64,000 bases of DNA, taken from contig JAHBWD010000004.1 of the NCBI GenBank assembly GCA_019637175.1, positions 160,689-224,688 of the forward strand. Direction: 5' to 3'. This DNA comes from Labilithrix sp. Lineage in GTDB: Bacteria; Myxococcota_A; Polyangia; Polyangiales; Polyangiaceae. Below are positions 49,243 through 58,132 of the stretch, piece by piece. The notes under the pieces were generated by a model. That model had not been told where the DNA came from. It worked only from the letters and a program-made list of their open reading frames with translations, and searched no databases. How positions within the stretch are numbered: position 1 is the stretch's first letter; every line of letters begins with the position of its first letter. The position numbers were made by a program, and so were the translations under genes.

Positions 49243-50157
49243 CTATCGGCGTCGCGGACGACGCATCGCGATCGCGCCGCCGACCGGCTCGGGATCGGGG
49301 TGCAGCGGAGGGAGCGCGAGCACGAGGCGTTCGATGCGCGGCAGCGCGTCTTGCGCGGCGCGCTCGGCGCGGAGCTCGTCGAACTCGCCGTCGAACACCA
49401 TGCAGAGCAGGTAGATCCCGGAGAACGAGAGCACGAGGTGGAAGGAGCCTTCGCGCGACGCGTGACGCAGGTGCTTTCCCTTGTGGAGCAGATCGAGCGA
49501 CGGAAGCGCGCGGATCGCGGCGATCGCGCGCTGAGAGATCTCCGGCTCCTCCTCTTCTTCCATGTCGTCGCCGTGAGAGAGCATCGGCGCCGACACTGGA
49601 GGAGGAGGTGCGACGCGGAGGCGCCCGGTCGGCGCCGTCGGATCCTCGAGCGGGCCCGACTCGTCGGGCACCGCGTGGAGCGGAGCGGGGCTCGACGGCT
49701 CGTCTTGCGCGGCGAGCTCGCGATCCGAGACGTCGCGCAGGAGCAGATCCGTCCTCGCGCGCGGGCGCGCCGCGACCGACGCGCAGCCCCACACGACGGG
49801 AGAGTCGCCGTCGATGACGACGACGTCGTGCGCTCGCGCGCGCTGAGCCAGGGCCTTGAGCTCTTCGTGGAGCGACGTCACCACCGACTGGCGCGCGCGC
49901 GTTTTCTCCGACGGCGGGCTCGCCAGGGCCTCGGCGAACGTGCCCGCGAGCATCGCGAGGCGGCGCTCGAGGACCTCGCGATCGCGCGGCGCCGCGCTGA
50001 AGCTCGCGACGACGTGACGACCGTCGGGCAGGCGCGCCAAGACGACGTTCTCGGCCCGAGGCGGCTCTTCACCGTGCGCGAGGAGGCGAACGTCGTCGGC
50101 CGACAGCTCGCGCTGGGCAAGCGAGAGAAAGCGGTCGAATACGGAGGCTTCTTCCAT
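49243..50157 (-). CDS. Hypothetical protein, possible roadblock/GAF-like two-domain protein
   Basis: 304 residues, no signal peptide. The N-terminal part (DRFLSLAQRELSADDVRLLA, VVVIDGDSPVVWGCASVAA) and the C-terminal part (GSFHLVLSFSGIYLLCMVFD) each look like a beta-sheet sensor domain, joined by an acidic/Pro-rich linker (MEEEEEPE). That would suit roadblock/LC7- or GAF-like proteins of bacterial GTPase or kinase pathways, but evidence is weak. The ATG at 50157 is preferred over an upstream codon because a TAGATAGGT-like -10 element precedes it. It is the upstream gene of a pair with the extradiol dioxygenase. Confidence 0.55.
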   Translation of the reverse strand: MEEASVFDRFLSLAQRELSADDVRLLAHGEEPPRAENVVLARLPDGRHVVASFSAAPRDREVLERRLAMLAGTFAEALASPPSEKTRARQSVVTSLHEELKALAQRARAHDVVVIDGDSPVVWGCASVAARPRARTDLLLRDVSDRELAAQDEPSSPAPLHAVPDESGPLEDPTAPTGRLRVAPPPPVSAPMLSHGDDMEEEEEPEISQRAIAAIRALPSLDLLHKGKHLRHASREGSFHLVLSFSGIYLLCMVFDGEFDELRAERAAQDALPRIERLVLALPPLHPDPEPVGGAIAMRRPRRR

Positions 50158-50225
50158 GAGCCGAGCGGACCTATCTAGCACGGAACCTGGTCGCCGCGCT
50201 CGGACCGGGGTAGGAGGATGCCGCG

Positions 50226-51536
50226 TTGGCCGACGAAAAGAAGATCGAGGGCGTCCCGAAGGGGCGCCTCGGGAGAATGGCTCGGCTCGCCGCGCTGGGC
50301 CTGAAAACCGGCGCGGGCGCCGTGCTGGCGAGGGCGACGGGCAACGACGACGGCAAGGCCGTCGCCGACCAGGCCGCCGAGGTGCTCGGCAACCTCCGCG
50401 GCCTCGCGGCCAAGGTCGGCCAGATGGCGAGCTACGTCGACGGCCTCGTGCCCGAGTCGAAGCGCGACGCCTTCGAGGCTTCGCTCCGCGTGCTCCGCGC
50501 GCAGGCGCCCCGATCGAGCGCCGCGGCGGTCAAGCGCGTGGTCGAGGACGAGCTCGGCGCGCCCCTCGATCGGCTGTTCGCGTCGTTCGACGACGAGCCG
50601 ATCGCGAGCGCGTCCATCGGACAGGTGCACCGCGCGCGGCTCCACGACGACGTGATGGGCGGCGTCGAGGTCGCGGTGAAGGTGCAGCACCCCGGGATCC
50701 GCAAGGCGGTCGAGAGCGATCTCGCGAACGCGGGCATCCTCGAGGGCATGGGCGCGATGCTCGGCTCGCGTCGCTTCGACTCCAAGGCACACCTCGCGAT
50801 CATCCGCGAGCGGTTCCGCGAGGAGCTCGACTACGCGCTCGAGGCCGAGCGCCTCTCGGCGTTTCGAAGGCTGCACGAGGGCGATCCGACGATCCGCGTG
50901 CCCGCGCTCGTCGCCGAGCGCAGCGCGGCGAGCGTCATCACGACCGAGCTCGTGCGCGGGCGCTCCTTCGAAGAGGCCGCCGAGGCCGACGAAGCGTCTC
51001 GTCGCGCGTGGGCGGAGACGCTCTGGCGCTTCGTCTTCAAGGGCAACCTCGTCGGCGGGATGTTCAACGCCGATCCGCACCCGGGGAACTATCTCTTCGA
51101 CGACGAAGGACGCATCACGTTCCTCGACTACGGATGCATCCAGGTCATCCCGGAGAAGAAGCGCGGCTACGCGCGCGCGCTCCACCGCGCCGCGCTCGTG
51201 CGCGACGAAGACGACTTCGCGGAGCGCGTGTCGCTGCTCCTCGACGCGAAGCCCGGAGCGCTCGAGGTCGAGGCGCGCGCGTATTCACGCCTGTGCTTCG
51301 AGCCGCTCTTCGCGTCGCCGTACCGGATCACGCGCGGCTACGCCGCGAGCCTCGTCGGCGCGATGAAGACGCTCGCGATGGCGGCGCGGAAGCTCCCCGA
51401 CGACGAGATCTTCACGATGCCCGCCGAGATGCTCTTCATGAACCGGCTCCAGTTCGGCTTCTACTCGGTGCTCGCGCGCCTCGACGTCGAGGTCGACTAC
51501 GCCGCCGTCGAGCGCGCGTTCTTGCCCGACGACTAA
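50226..51536 (+). CDS. ABC1/UbiB/ADCK-family atypical kinase
   Basis: 436 residues, TTG start preceded by AGGAGG. The family motifs are present in order: KVGQM (KxGQ, about 62-66), SASIGQVHRA (Ala-rich loop, about 135-144), VAVKVQHPG with the ATP lysine, NADPHPGNY (catalytic Asp, about 290) and FLDYGCI (DFG equivalent). UbiB-like kinases are ATPases needed for ubiquinone or isoprenoid lipid handling at membranes. A C-terminal membrane helix is not obvious. No ubi gene adjoins. It meets the kinase gene on the other strand with overlapping stop codons (51533-51536). Confidence 0.92.
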   Translation: MADEKKIEGVPKGRLGRMARLAALGLKTGAGAVLARATGNDDGKAVADQAAEVLGNLRGLAAKVGQMASYVDGLVPESKRDAFEASLRVLRAQAPRSSAAAVKRVVEDELGAPLDRLFASFDDEPIASASIGQVHRARLHDDVMGGVEVAVKVQHPGIRKAVESDLANAGILEGMGAMLGSRRFDSKAHLAIIRERFREELDYALEAERLSAFRRLHEGDPTIRVPALVAERSAASVITTELVRGRSFEEAAEADEASRRAWAETLWRFVFKGNLVGGMFNADPHPGNYLFDDEGRITFLDYGCIQVIPEKKRGYARALHRAALVRDEDDFAERVSLLLDAKPGALEVEARAYSRLCFEPLFASPYRITRGYAASLVGAMKTLAMAARKLPDDEIFTMPAEMLFMNRLQFGFYSVLARLDVEVDYAAVERAFLPDD

Positions 51537-53383
51537 AACCTCGGAGGAAAGCTCCGCTCGGCGTTGTCGAGCTGGAGGAGGCACGTCTTGTCGTCGAGGA
51601 TCGTGCACGCCTGGCGACACACGCTGCGCTCGCAGGTGACGCCCTGAGGGCTCGACGCCCTCAAGCACGTGAGCGTCTTGACCTGACGCGCCTGGTTGTT
51701 GTTCGCGCGATCGTTGGTGCTCAAGAGAAAGCGCATGTGGTTGCACTGGGCGTTCGCCGCGCGCTTCTGCGCTTCGAGCTCGTCTTCTTTCGACGCCGTC
51801 GCCGTGGGGGTGGCCGTGGGCGCCGGCGCCGCGCCTGCGTCTTTCGCCGCGGCGGGCGTCGTCGCGGGCTTCGTGGCCAGCGGATCGCCCGCGGCGGTCG
51901 CGGGCTTTTTCGCGGTCGCGACGGCGACGCTCGTCGTCGGGGCCGGCGCGGCGACCGCCGCGGCCGTCTCGAGCGGCGCCGCCGCGGCGTCGGCCTCCGC
52001 GCTCGCCAGCTTCGCGTCGTCTGCGGGCTCGCGATGCATCAAGTAGTACGCGCCGCCGCCGGCGACGGCGATGAGGCCCACGCCCGCCACGAGCCCGACG
52101 ATCGCGATGACCGGTCCGGCCGAGCTCTTCTGCGCGCGCGCGGGCATCGCGCCGGTCTGGTGCTGCCACGCCGACTGCGTCGTCGGATGCGAGGCGGGCG
52201 CGGCCGGGTACGCCGACGGCGTCATCATCGGCGACGGGTAGCCGGAGTGCCCGACGGCGGGAGGCAGATACGAGGGTCGCTGGGCCGGATCGCCGGTCAC
52301 GCCGGGCCCGCCGGGCCCGGTCGATCCCGTGAAGCCGCCCGTCGTGCCGAAGCCCGGGAACCCTCCCGTCGAGGCCCCGCCGGTCGACGCCGGCGCGGTG
52401 CTCGCGTACGCGTTCGGGCCCTGGGGCATCCCGACCATGTTCGGGAGCTGCGGGCCGCTCGGACGCACGACGCGCGCGACGCGCATCGCCGACTGCCTCC
52501 CGCGCTCCGACGCGAAGGGCGCGAGCGCCTCGGCCAGCGCCGCGACGTCGGGATACCGGCCGGCGGCGTCTTTGTGGAGGCAGCGTAGGATCACCGCCTC
52601 GAGCTCGGGCGGTGCATCGGGCCTCCTTCGCCGAAGGGGCACCGGCGCGTCCATCGCGATCATCGCGCAGAGCGCGGTCGCCGTCGGCGCGTCGAAGACC
52701 GGCGACGCCGTCAGGAGCTCGAACAAGATCGCGCCGAGCGCCCAGATGTCGGAGCGATGGTCGACGTTCTTCAGGCTGCGCACCTGCTCCGGCGACATGT
52801 AGCGCGGCGTGCCCATCACGGTGTCCGTCGACGTGAGGTTCGGCGCCTCCTCGTCGATCGCCTTCGAGATCCCGAAGTCGAGCACCTTCACGCAGGGCGA
52901 TCCGTCCGGGCGCTGCGTGACGAACAGGTTCTGCGGTTTGAGGTCGCGATGCACGATGCCGAGCCCGTGCGCTTCGCCGAGCGCCTCGCAGGCCTGGATC
53001 AAGTGGTCGACGGCCTCGTCGATCGGGAGCGGCCCGCGCGCGGTCACGACCTGCGCGAGGTCGCCGCCGCGCAGCAGCTCCATCACGATGAAGGGCGAGC
53101 CCTCGGGGAGCGTGCCGACCTCGTGGACGCGGCAGACGTGCTCGCTCTGGATCGAGGCGGCCGCGCGCGCCTCGCGGAGGAAGCGAGGCACGGTCCCCTC
53201 GCGCCGCGCGCGCGTCGGCGAGAGGAACTTGATGGCGACGGGCCGGCCGAGGGACGTATCCAGCGCGCCGAGGACGACGCCCATGCCGCCGGCGCCGATC
53301 GGCGACTCGATGCGATACTTGCCGGCGACCACCTCTCCCGGGCGCGGGAGGCCGTCTCCCGGCCCGGGCCGAACGCTATTCAT
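51533..53383 (-). CDS. Transmembrane Ser/Thr protein kinase with Cys-rich exterior domain
   Basis: 616 residues. The kinase domain (about 23-285) has GAGGMGVV, ATP lysine K52, HRDLKPQN (145-152), DFG (169-171) and YMSPEQ. A Gly/Pro/Ser/Thr-rich linker leads to a membrane helix (about 428-450, VIAIVGLVAGVGLIAVAGGG). The outside part is Ala/Thr-rich and ends in about 70 residues with seven cysteines (LTCLRASSPQGVTCERSVC, then ACTILDDKTCLL), probably a disulfide-bonded sensor. An extended -10 nonamer 9 bases upstream of the ATG supports the start and matches the divergent gene's promoter. Confidence 0.9.
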   Translation of the reverse strand: MNSVRPGPGDGLPRPGEVVAGKYRIESPIGAGGMGVVLGALDTSLGRPVAIKFLSPTRARREGTVPRFLREARAAASIQSEHVCRVHEVGTLPEGSPFIVMELLRGGDLAQVVTARGPLPIDEAVDHLIQACEALGEAHGLGIVHRDLKPQNLFVTQRPDGSPCVKVLDFGISKAIDEEAPNLTSTDTVMGTPRYMSPEQVRSLKNVDHRSDIWALGAILFELLTASPVFDAPTATALCAMIAMDAPVPLRRRRPDAPPELEAVILRCLHKDAAGRYPDVAALAEALAPFASERGRQSAMRVARVVRPSGPQLPNMVGMPQGPNAYASTAPASTGGASTGGFPGFGTTGGFTGSTGPGGPGVTGDPAQRPSYLPPAVGHSGYPSPMMTPSAYPAAPASHPTTQSAWQHQTGAMPARAQKSSAGPVIAIVGLVAGVGLIAVAGGGAYYLMHREPADDAKLASAEADAAAAPLETAAAVAAPAPTTSVAVATAKKPATAAGDPLATKPATTPAAAKDAGAAPAPTATPTATASKEDELEAQKRAANAQCNHMRFLLSTNDRANNNQARQVKTLTCLRASSPQGVTCERSVCRQACTILDDKTCLLQLDNAERSFPPRF

Positions 53384-53392
53384 GCAGGGACG

Positions 53393-53401
53393 AGCGTAGC
53401 A
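53393..53401 (-). promoter_or_regulatory. Extended -10 box for the Cys-rich kinase
   Basis: TGCTACGCT on the minus strand ends 9 bases before the ATG at 53383. It is identical to the box serving the divergent gene at 53440. Confidence 0.55.
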
Positions 53402-53439
53402 ACCGGCCGTTGGGCGCGGAACTCCGGTACTACTGATCT

Positions 53440-53448
53440 TGCTACGCT
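53440..53448 (+). promoter_or_regulatory. Extended -10 box for the GT-C protein
   Basis: TGCTACGCT on the plus strand, 33 bases before the GTG at 53482. The pair of identical boxes is back-to-back, about 38 bases apart. Confidence 0.5.
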
Positions 53449-53481
53449 CCCGCCGCGGAGCTTCTTCCCCCGACGTCCCTC

Positions 53482-55035
53482 GTGAGCCGCCGCGCACACC
53501 TGCCTACGCTCGTCCTCTTCGCCGCGTCGCTGGCGTTTCGCTTGCCGCCGCTCCTCAACGCGCGGTCGACGAACTCGGACGCGGCGGTCGTCGGCCTCCA
53601 AGCGATGCACGTGCTCTCGGGCGAGCTGTCGCCGCTCCTTTGGGGGAGCGGCTACCAGACGTCGGTCGACGCGTTCGTCGCGGCGCTGTTCTTCGTGCCG
53701 CTCGGGCCGACGCCGTTCGCGCTGATGCTCTCGGCGCTCTCGCTCCACGTGCTCGCGTCGTATCTCGTGTTCGCGACGGTGCGGAGGCGCGTCGATCCGT
53801 GGCTCGCGCTCCTCGTGACGATGCCGCTCGTCGTGAGCCCGAGCTCGGTGCACACCTACGCGCTCTATCCGCCGCGCCAGGCTTCGCTCACGCTCGCCCT
53901 CGCGGCGTTCTGGGCGATCGACGCCGCGACGTTCGCCAAGCGTGATGCGAGCGGGTGGAAGACGCGCGGGTGGCTCTTCGCGGGCGCGGGCTGCGCGACG
54001 CTCGCGGTGTCGGCCGATCCGTATCCGCTGCTGCTCTTGCCGCTCCTCGCGCTCCACGCGCTGCTCGTCGCGTGGCCCGCGGCGGAGATCGCCGAGGCGA
54101 CGTCGCAGGCGCGCCTCACGCGCTTCACCGCGGTCGTCCTCGGCGCGACCGTCGGGCTCCTGCCGTTCGTGCTCTTGCATCGCTTCGCGGGGGCGAAGAG
54201 CGGCCCCATGGGCCTTTCGCTCTCGATGCTCGCGCATCATCGCAAGCTCCTCGTCGAGGAGTGCCTCCCGTGGGCGCTGAGCTACAAGGTGTACTTTGCA
54301 CGCGACGTGATGGACTACCGGCCGTGGGCGCCGGGCTGGTTTCGCACCGTCGGCATGTTCGGCGCCTGCTTCCTCGGCGCGCTCGTCGCCTTCGGTCTCC
54401 TCGTGGCGCCGCTCCGGAGAGAGATCCCGAGCCACGTCCGGCGCCTCGGCCTCGTCGGCGCGCTCGTGTTCCCGATCGCGATCGACGCGTTCCTCCTGTC
54501 GGTCATGGTCATGGACCATTTCTCGATGCGCTACCTCGCGGTGCTCACGCTCCTCACGCCCTTCGCGGTGACGCCGGCGGCGTGGATCTTGGGGCGCCGC
54601 AGGTTCTTGCTCGCGTTCGCGCCTCACTTGATCGCGTCGGCGATCGGCGGCTGGGTCGGCTACGGGCCCTTCGTGCGCGGCCTCGTGCCCGTGAAGGAGA
54701 CGCCGGAGCTGCGCGACGACTACGCGCTGCTCTCGATGCTCCAGCAGCGATCGATCCTCTACGCGACCGCCGACTACTGGGCGTCGTATCGACTGACGTT
54801 CCTCTTTCGCGAGCGCGTCGTCGTCGTCCCGACGAACGAGGCCGAAGATCGACGCGCGGGCTACCGCCGAGGGCTCGAGGCGCAGCCGATCTACGCCTAC
54901 GTCTACGATCCGGGGCGGTCGCGCGAAGACTTCGCGAGCATCGAGCCGGCGCTCGCGGCCGAGAGCGAGAGCGTCGAGAAGCTCTCGGCAGGCCGGCTCA
55001 CCGTCTTCGTCGTCACGCGACGCGCGCGGCCCTAG
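53482..55035 (+). CDS. Polytopic membrane protein, GT-C-like glycosyltransferase fold
   Basis: 517 residues from GTG. About ten membrane helices are visible, beginning LPTLVLFAASLAFRLPPLL. RSTNSDAAVVGLQAMHVLSG in the first loop carries the acidic residue expected near the start of PMT/ArnT (GT39/GT83) enzymes, and a final soluble domain (about 400-517) follows. Such proteins transfer sugars from polyprenyl-phosphate donors on the outer face of the membrane. Key catalytic residues cannot be proven from sequence alone. It is divergent from the Cys-rich kinase; no other glycan gene adjoins. Confidence 0.7.
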   Translation: MSRRAHLPTLVLFAASLAFRLPPLLNARSTNSDAAVVGLQAMHVLSGELSPLLWGSGYQTSVDAFVAALFFVPLGPTPFALMLSALSLHVLASYLVFATVRRRVDPWLALLVTMPLVVSPSSVHTYALYPPRQASLTLALAAFWAIDAATFAKRDASGWKTRGWLFAGAGCATLAVSADPYPLLLLPLLALHALLVAWPAAEIAEATSQARLTRFTAVVLGATVGLLPFVLLHRFAGAKSGPMGLSLSMLAHHRKLLVEECLPWALSYKVYFARDVMDYRPWAPGWFRTVGMFGACFLGALVAFGLLVAPLRREIPSHVRRLGLVGALVFPIAIDAFLLSVMVMDHFSMRYLAVLTLLTPFAVTPAAWILGRRRFLLAFAPHLIASAIGGWVGYGPFVRGLVPVKETPELRDDYALLSMLQQRSILYATADYWASYRLTFLFRERVVVVPTNEAEDRRAGYRRGLEAQPIYAYVYDPGRSREDFASIEPALAAESESVEKLSAGRLTVFVVTRRARP

Positions 55036-55118
55036 GATTCACGGCCCCGTGTGACCGGCCGTTCTCGGTATGTAGGCGTGGCGCGCGTTCTTTCGCATGT
55101 TCACCGCGGCACGCCGCT

Positions 55119-55127
55119 TGATACGGT
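55119..55127 (+). promoter_or_regulatory. Extended -10 box for the 55136 gene
   Basis: TGATACGGT (TG-A-TACGGT) ends 8 bases before the ATG at 55136. Confidence 0.55.
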
Positions 55128-55135
55128 CGCGCTTC

Positions 55136-55945
55136 ATGACGATGTCTTTCTCGAGGCTTCTCCTTTCGAGCGCGTTCGGCCTCACCACGCTCGCGATGGG
55201 TGTCGACGCGACCGCGCAGACGCCGACGCAACCGCCGCCGGTGCCTCCGCCGGAGCAGACGGCGCAGCCCGCGCCGGCCGACGGCGACGAAGCGGAGCCC
55301 CCGCGGAGGAAGCCGAAGCGACGGAAGGTCGTCGAAGAAGAGGAGAGAGACGACGATGACGAGGGCGGCTCCTTCTTCTTCAGCGCCAACGGCCCCGGCC
55401 CAGGAAAGTCGCAAGGCGTCGTCGGCGCCGGTGGCCTCATCGCCTCGGGCATCGGCGGCCCCGGCTTCACCCTCGGCGTGAACTACGGCATCGCCGAGGT
55501 CGCCGACTTCCAGCTCCGCACCGATCTCGCGGTTCTCTTGGCCAACAACTCTACCGGCGTCGCGGGCGTCGTCGATCCGCACTTTCTCCTCCGCCTCCTC
55601 GGCAAGCGGAACATGGAGGCGAACTTCGGGCTCAAGTTCGGCCCCGAGATCGTGTGGGCGGCCGCCGGCGGCGGAGGCATCGCCGTCTTCGGCGTGGCGC
55701 CCGGCCTCGCGACGAGCTTCGGCAGCTCGAAGGTGCAGGGCTCGATCAACCTCGACTTCCCGATCTACTTCGCTGCGGCCGGCTCGGCGACCGGCACGTT
55801 CACGTCCGCGACCATCCGGCCGTCGGTCGGCGTCGAGGGCAACGTCGGAGGCTCCACGAACCTGTTCCTGCGGATCGCGCCGCAGTTCAGCCTCTCGGGA
55901 GGGAGCGGCTACATCCTCTCGATCCTGACCGGCGTCACTTTCTGA
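55136..55945 (+). CDS. Outer-membrane beta-barrel protein with acidic linker
   Basis: 269 residues. A signal peptide (SRLLLSSAFGLTTLAMGVDATAQ) precedes a Pro/Gln and then Lys/Glu/Asp-rich linker (to about 78). The rest is barrel-like with Gly-rich strands (GPGFTLGVNYGIAEVADFQL, FLLRLLGKRNMEANFGLKFG, NLFLRIAPQFSLSGGSG), ending in GVTF. A C-terminal Phe is typical for outer-membrane barrels recognised by BamA. The ATG at 55136 is preferred over 55097 because the signal peptide and -10 box agree with it. Function unknown. Confidence 0.72.
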   Translation: MTMSFSRLLLSSAFGLTTLAMGVDATAQTPTQPPPVPPPEQTAQPAPADGDEAEPPRRKPKRRKVVEEEERDDDDEGGSFFFSANGPGPGKSQGVVGAGGLIASGIGGPGFTLGVNYGIAEVADFQLRTDLAVLLANNSTGVAGVVDPHFLLRLLGKRNMEANFGLKFGPEIVWAAAGGGGIAVFGVAPGLATSFGSSKVQGSINLDFPIYFAAAGSATGTFTSATIRPSVGVEGNVGGSTNLFLRIAPQFSLSGGSGYILSILTGVTF

Positions 55946-55991
55946 GACGGACGTCGGCGGCGCCGGCCATCCCCGTTCTCTTGGGGTACCC

Positions 55992-57719
55992 ATGCGCCAC
56001 TTCTCGCTTCGACTTGGTCTCGTCTCACTCATGCTCTTCTCCGCCTGCGGCGGAGCGACCGAAGGTCGAGGCGATCCGGGCGGCGGCGGCGCCGTGCCGT
56101 TCGAAGACGTCGACGCGTCGGCCGCGACCGACAACCCGATCGCCACCGGCGCGACCGTGGCGTCGAAGATCGACTTTCTGTTGGTGGTCGACGACTCCGC
56201 GTCGATGGGCGACAAAGCGAAGCTGCTCGCCGGTTCGCTCGGCACACTCCTTCGGAGGGTCGTGCCGTCACGCGACGTCCACCTCGGCGTGATCTCGACG
56301 TCGCTCGGCTCGATGGGCGGTGACGTCTGCCTGTCGGACGGCCAAGCCGCGCGAGCCCACCTCGCGACGACGCGCGGCGACGGCACGACCGTCGCGCCGA
56401 ACGGCGTGCTCTCGTTCTCCGGCGACATCGAGGCCTTCGTCCGCGACGCCCAAGCGCTCGTCACCGGCCTCGGCGAGCGCGGCTGCGCGTTCGAGGCCCA
56501 GCTCGAGAGCGCCTATCGCTTCCTCTCCGCGCCCGATCCCTGGGTCGAGGTGCGCGTCGACCCGAGCCACCAAGTCGATCTCGGCAGCAGCAGCGAGGTC
56601 GACGTCACGCTCCTCGAGCAGCGCGCCGCGTTCCTCCGCCCCGACTCGCTGGTCGTCGTGCTCATGCTCACCGACGAAGACGACTCGTCGGTCGATCCGG
56701 CAGCCGTCGGCGGTCAGGGCTGGGCGTTCGCGGCGCACCAGTTCCCCGGCTCGACGGTCTTCCGCCCCGACGGGAGATCGACGACGGCGCCGCGCGCGAC
56801 GAGCACCTGCGCGACGAGCCCTGCCAGCGCCGACTGCACCTCGTGCGGCTTCGCCGCGACGTGCAACACGGCCGATCCGGCGTGTCGGAAGATCAAGGAC
56901 GATCCCGAGTGCCGGAAGAACGGCGGCTACTACGGACCGACCGAAGACCACCTCAACGTGCGCTTCCACAGGATGAAGGAGCGCTACGGGATCGATCCTC
57001 AGTATCCGCTCTCGCGCTACGTCGACGCGCTGACGCGCGTCAGGGTTCCCGATCGCGCGTCGGAGCACGTCGTCACCAAAGACGGGTCGGGCTTCAAGAA
57101 CATCGGCCCGTACGTCGGCACGCCCAAGTGCACGAACCCGCTCTTCGCCGCCAAGCTCCCTTCCCAGCCCGGCGATCCGCTCTGCAACCTCCCGGTCGGA
57201 CCGCGCAGCAAGGATCTGGTCGTCTTCGCGCTCGTCGGCGGCGTCCCGGAGAGCCTCGTCTCGACGTCGGTCGAGTGGAACGCGATCCTCGGGCGCAACC
57301 CCGACGCGTTCGACTTCACCGGGATCGATCCGCACATGGTGCAGTCGACCTCCCCGCGGAGCGGCCTCCCCGCCCCCGGCGCGATCGGCGACAACGGCCT
57401 CGACCCGATCCACGGCCGCGAGTGGGAGACGGCCGGCGATGACTTGCAGTATGCATGCACCTTCGCGCTGCCGACCGCCCGAACGTGCACGCCCGTCGAC
57501 GCCGTGTGCGAGTGCGCGAGCGGCAAGGCCCCTCCGCTCTGCTCCGGCCCCAACGTGCAGACGCGCGCGAAGGCGTATCCGTCGATCCGCGAGCTGCGCC
57601 TCGTCAAGGAGCTCGGCGATCGCGGCATCGTCGGCTCGATCTGCCCGCAAGACGCGAACGCGGGCTACACGTCGACGATGAACCACCTGGCGGACGCGCT
57701 CGCGCCCCGCCTCGAGTGA
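55992..57719 (+). CDS. Lipoprotein with von Willebrand factor A-type domain
   Basis: 575 residues. The lipobox MLFSAC gives Cys 19. The VWA domain starts at about 58 (KIDFLLVVDDSASMGDKA) with a MIDAS DxSxS motif (67-71) and continues LVVVLMLTDEDDSS near 227, the downstream metal-binding Asp. Cys-rich inserts (CTSCGFAATCNTADPACRK) and CTPVDAVCECASGKAPPLC occur in the second half. VWA domains bind proteins through a divalent cation; on an anchored lipoprotein this implies surface adhesion or assembly. It converges with a small doubtful gene. Confidence 0.82.
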   Translation: MRHFSLRLGLVSLMLFSACGGATEGRGDPGGGGAVPFEDVDASAATDNPIATGATVASKIDFLLVVDDSASMGDKAKLLAGSLGTLLRRVVPSRDVHLGVISTSLGSMGGDVCLSDGQAARAHLATTRGDGTTVAPNGVLSFSGDIEAFVRDAQALVTGLGERGCAFEAQLESAYRFLSAPDPWVEVRVDPSHQVDLGSSSEVDVTLLEQRAAFLRPDSLVVVLMLTDEDDSSVDPAAVGGQGWAFAAHQFPGSTVFRPDGRSTTAPRATSTCATSPASADCTSCGFAATCNTADPACRKIKDDPECRKNGGYYGPTEDHLNVRFHRMKERYGIDPQYPLSRYVDALTRVRVPDRASEHVVTKDGSGFKNIGPYVGTPKCTNPLFAAKLPSQPGDPLCNLPVGPRSKDLVVFALVGGVPESLVSTSVEWNAILGRNPDAFDFTGIDPHMVQSTSPRSGLPAPGAIGDNGLDPIHGREWETAGDDLQYACTFALPTARTCTPVDAVCECASGKAPPLCSGPNVQTRAKAYPSIRELRLVKELGDRGIVGSICPQDANAGYTSTMNHLADALAPRLE

Positions 57720-57725
57720 CGCGCG

Positions 57726-57917
57726 TCAGTCGGTGCAGGGCACGTCGGCGTACGGATCCGACTCGTCGCGCTTGCGGTCCTTGACCACGGCGGCCTGCAG
57801 GCGCGTCTCGCTGGAACGACGGACCTCACGCGACGCAGCGCGCGAGGGATGAGGCTGCGTATCGGGACCGTGAGCGACGGGCCGATGACGCGTCGCGGCT
57901 TCTTTCTTGGCAAGCAT
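57726..57917 (-). CDS. Possible small hypothetical protein
   Basis: 63 residues from the ATG at 57917, in an otherwise empty 413-base gap. It is basic, and the end VKDRKRDESDPYADVPCTD looks protein-like rather than random. Third-position GC is moderately high. An in-frame ATG at 57983 would extend it. There is no signal peptide and no clear ribosome-binding site. The gap between 57918 and 58132 shows only a CCCC/GGGG mini-hairpin and a TAGGAT box before ligD. It may be spurious. Confidence 0.35.
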   Translation of the reverse strand: MLAKKEAATRHRPVAHGPDTQPHPSRAASREVRRSSETRLQAAVVKDRKRDESDPYADVPCTD

Positions 57918-58132
57918 GTGCACCTTGAACGCAAGCCACGTGCCTCGTGTTCCTGCGTCTCCTTGGGTTGGGGGCGAGGTCATAACCAACCGATCTTCAG
58001 TCGTCGAGACGGGCGTCGACTGCGCAGATGGATTCGCACTGACGTCGACTGTCGTCCGCAGTACGTGTCGAAAGCTCGTCAGGATCCGACAATCCCCTGA
58101 CGCGGGGCTAGGATTCACGACGCGGCTCGTCA

